A stretch of 64,000 nt of DNA from Bacillota bacterium (GTDB lineage Bacteria; Bacillota; Clostridia; Lachnospirales; CAG-274). The stretch is taken from NCBI GenBank assembly GCA_017543265.1, contig JAFYGI010000062.1, positions 1 to 64,000 on the forward strand, written 5' to 3'. Position numbers and translations under genes: made by a program. Of this stretch, positions 63,360-64,000 are shown piece by piece. Every line of letters begins with the position of its first letter. Position 1 is the stretch's first letter. The notes under the pieces were generated by a model that was given only the letters and a program-made list of their open reading frames with translations, was not told where the DNA came from and made no database searches.

Positions 63360-64000
63360 ATGGACAATAAATTGTATAAGGCAGGTATCGACATCGGCTC
63401 CACAACAATAAAGCTTGTTGTTATGGACGAGGACGGCAATATCTGCTTTAAGGATTATCAAAGACACTTGTCAAATATTCAGGAGACCCTGCTGGCGCTT
63501 ATACGCAGTGCGCACGAAAAAATGGGCGATGTGTTGTTTACGGCAATGATAACGGGCTCGGGCGGTCTTTCCATATCAAATTGGATAGGCATACCCTTTA
63601 TCCAGGAGGTTGTGGCGGTATCCGGCGCTATCGACAGGGTGATACCGCAGACCGATGTTGCCATAGAGATAGGCGGCGAGGATGCCAAGATAATATATAT
63701 AACCGGCGGACTTGAACAGCGTATGAACGGCATCTGCGCAGGCGGCACGGGCAGCTTTATCGACCAGATGGCATCACTTTTGCAGACGGATGCAACGGGT
63801 CTTAACGAGCTTGCAAAGCAGTACAAGGTCATTTATCCCATTGCGGCGCGCTGCGGCGTGTTTGCAAAAAGCGATATCCAGCCCCTTATCAATGAAGGCG
63901 CGGCAAAGGCAGACCTTGCGGTGTCTATTTTCCATGCCGTTGTAAACCAGACGATAAGCGGCCTTGCCTGCGGCAAGCCTATCCGCGGACGTGTGGCATT
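63360..64000 (+). CDS. 2-hydroxyacyl-CoA dehydratase activator (BadF/BcrA ATPase family), 5' part
   Basis: The gene starts at the ATG 63360 after GAGGTGAAG and runs off the right edge with 213 residues visible. It shows the ASKHA nucleotide-binding pattern (GIDIGSTTIKLVVMDEDG, EIGGEDAKII) and the cluster-binding segment MNGICAGGTGSFIDQMA with CGVFAKSDIQ. Members use ATP to drive one electron into 2-hydroxyacyl-CoA dehydratases or benzoyl-CoA reductases. Many Clostridia have a large fused version of over 1,000 residues, which would fit the open frame here. Confidence 0.9.
   Translation, partial: MDNKLYKAGIDIGSTTIKLVVMDEDGNICFKDYQRHLSNIQETLLALIRSAHEKMGDVLFTAMITGSGGLSISNWIGIPFIQEVVAVSGAIDRVIPQTDVAIEIGGEDAKIIYITGGLEQRMNGICAGGTGSFIDQMASLLQTDATGLNELAKQYKVIYPIAARCGVFAKSDIQPLINEGAAKADLAVSIFHAVVNQTISGLACGKPIRGRVA

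Overview
The window looks like the replication-origin region of a Clostridia-type bacterium (Bacillota), with a 14 kb integrated mobile element at its left side. The lineage call rests on dnaA-dnaN-S4-recF gene order, gyrB-gyrA next to oriC, parA/parB with near-oriC parS sites, a T-box in front of pheST, a miaB-YmcA-mutS-mutL cluster like that of Bacillus, abundant stalk (copper-amine-oxidase-N-like) secreted proteins and a 2-hydroxyacyl-CoA dehydratase activator. The strain or genus cannot be named from the sequence. Chromosomal genes are moderately GC-rich; the element is clearly more AT-rich.

Layout. 1-483: tail of an unknown gene plus hairpins and integrase-arm-like repeats, possibly the remnant of a second element. 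484-14425: an integrated element bounded by a 14-bp direct repeat that covers the stop codon of guaA. It carries a type III (ToxIN/AbiQ/CptIN-like) toxin-antitoxin locus, a block of membrane, lipoprotein and secreted proteins (two sharing an unannotated C-terminal module), an XRE regulator, a transmembrane Ser/Thr kinase divergent from a helix-turn-helix protein and a small protein, a rolling-circle HUH endonuclease/SF3-helicase Rep that resembles CRESS-virus Reps, three tiny HTH proteins, a serine resolvase and a tyrosine integrase.

14412-26000: guaA, T-box-pheS-pheT, cinA(C-terminal)-recA, tRNA-Val and tRNA-Met, sirtuin with an aminotransferase and an Lrp regulator, then recF, S4 protein and dnaN. 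27019-29035: dnaA with DnaA-box clusters on both sides; the main oriC lies upstream of dnaA. 29036-35552: orphan class I fumarate hydratase alpha subunit, a secreted HExxH protein, gyrB-gyrA. 35602-41062: RtcB-like protein, serS, HAD phosphatase, DUF4446, parB, parA, with three perfect parS sites. 41319-48391: ABC-2 exporter operon, SPFH/zinc-ribbon protein and a membrane-anchored protein. 48392-48749: a hairpin-rich non-coding interval. 48750-64000: PH-domain protein, phosphoglucomutase, malic enzyme, miaB-YmcA-mutS-mutL-radical SAM activase-M50-like-scpA-scpB, a stalk-TolC-like secreted protein and the start of a large CoA-dehydratase activator.

The most noteworthy items are the guaA element with its type III toxin-antitoxin system and CRESS-like Rep, the kinase/secreted-protein cargo with an undescribed shared module, an RtcB paralogue that keeps its metal ligands but has lost its guanylylated histidine, and an M50-like protein with all catalytic residues replaced. 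All family calls are by eye from the sequence; no database search was run.
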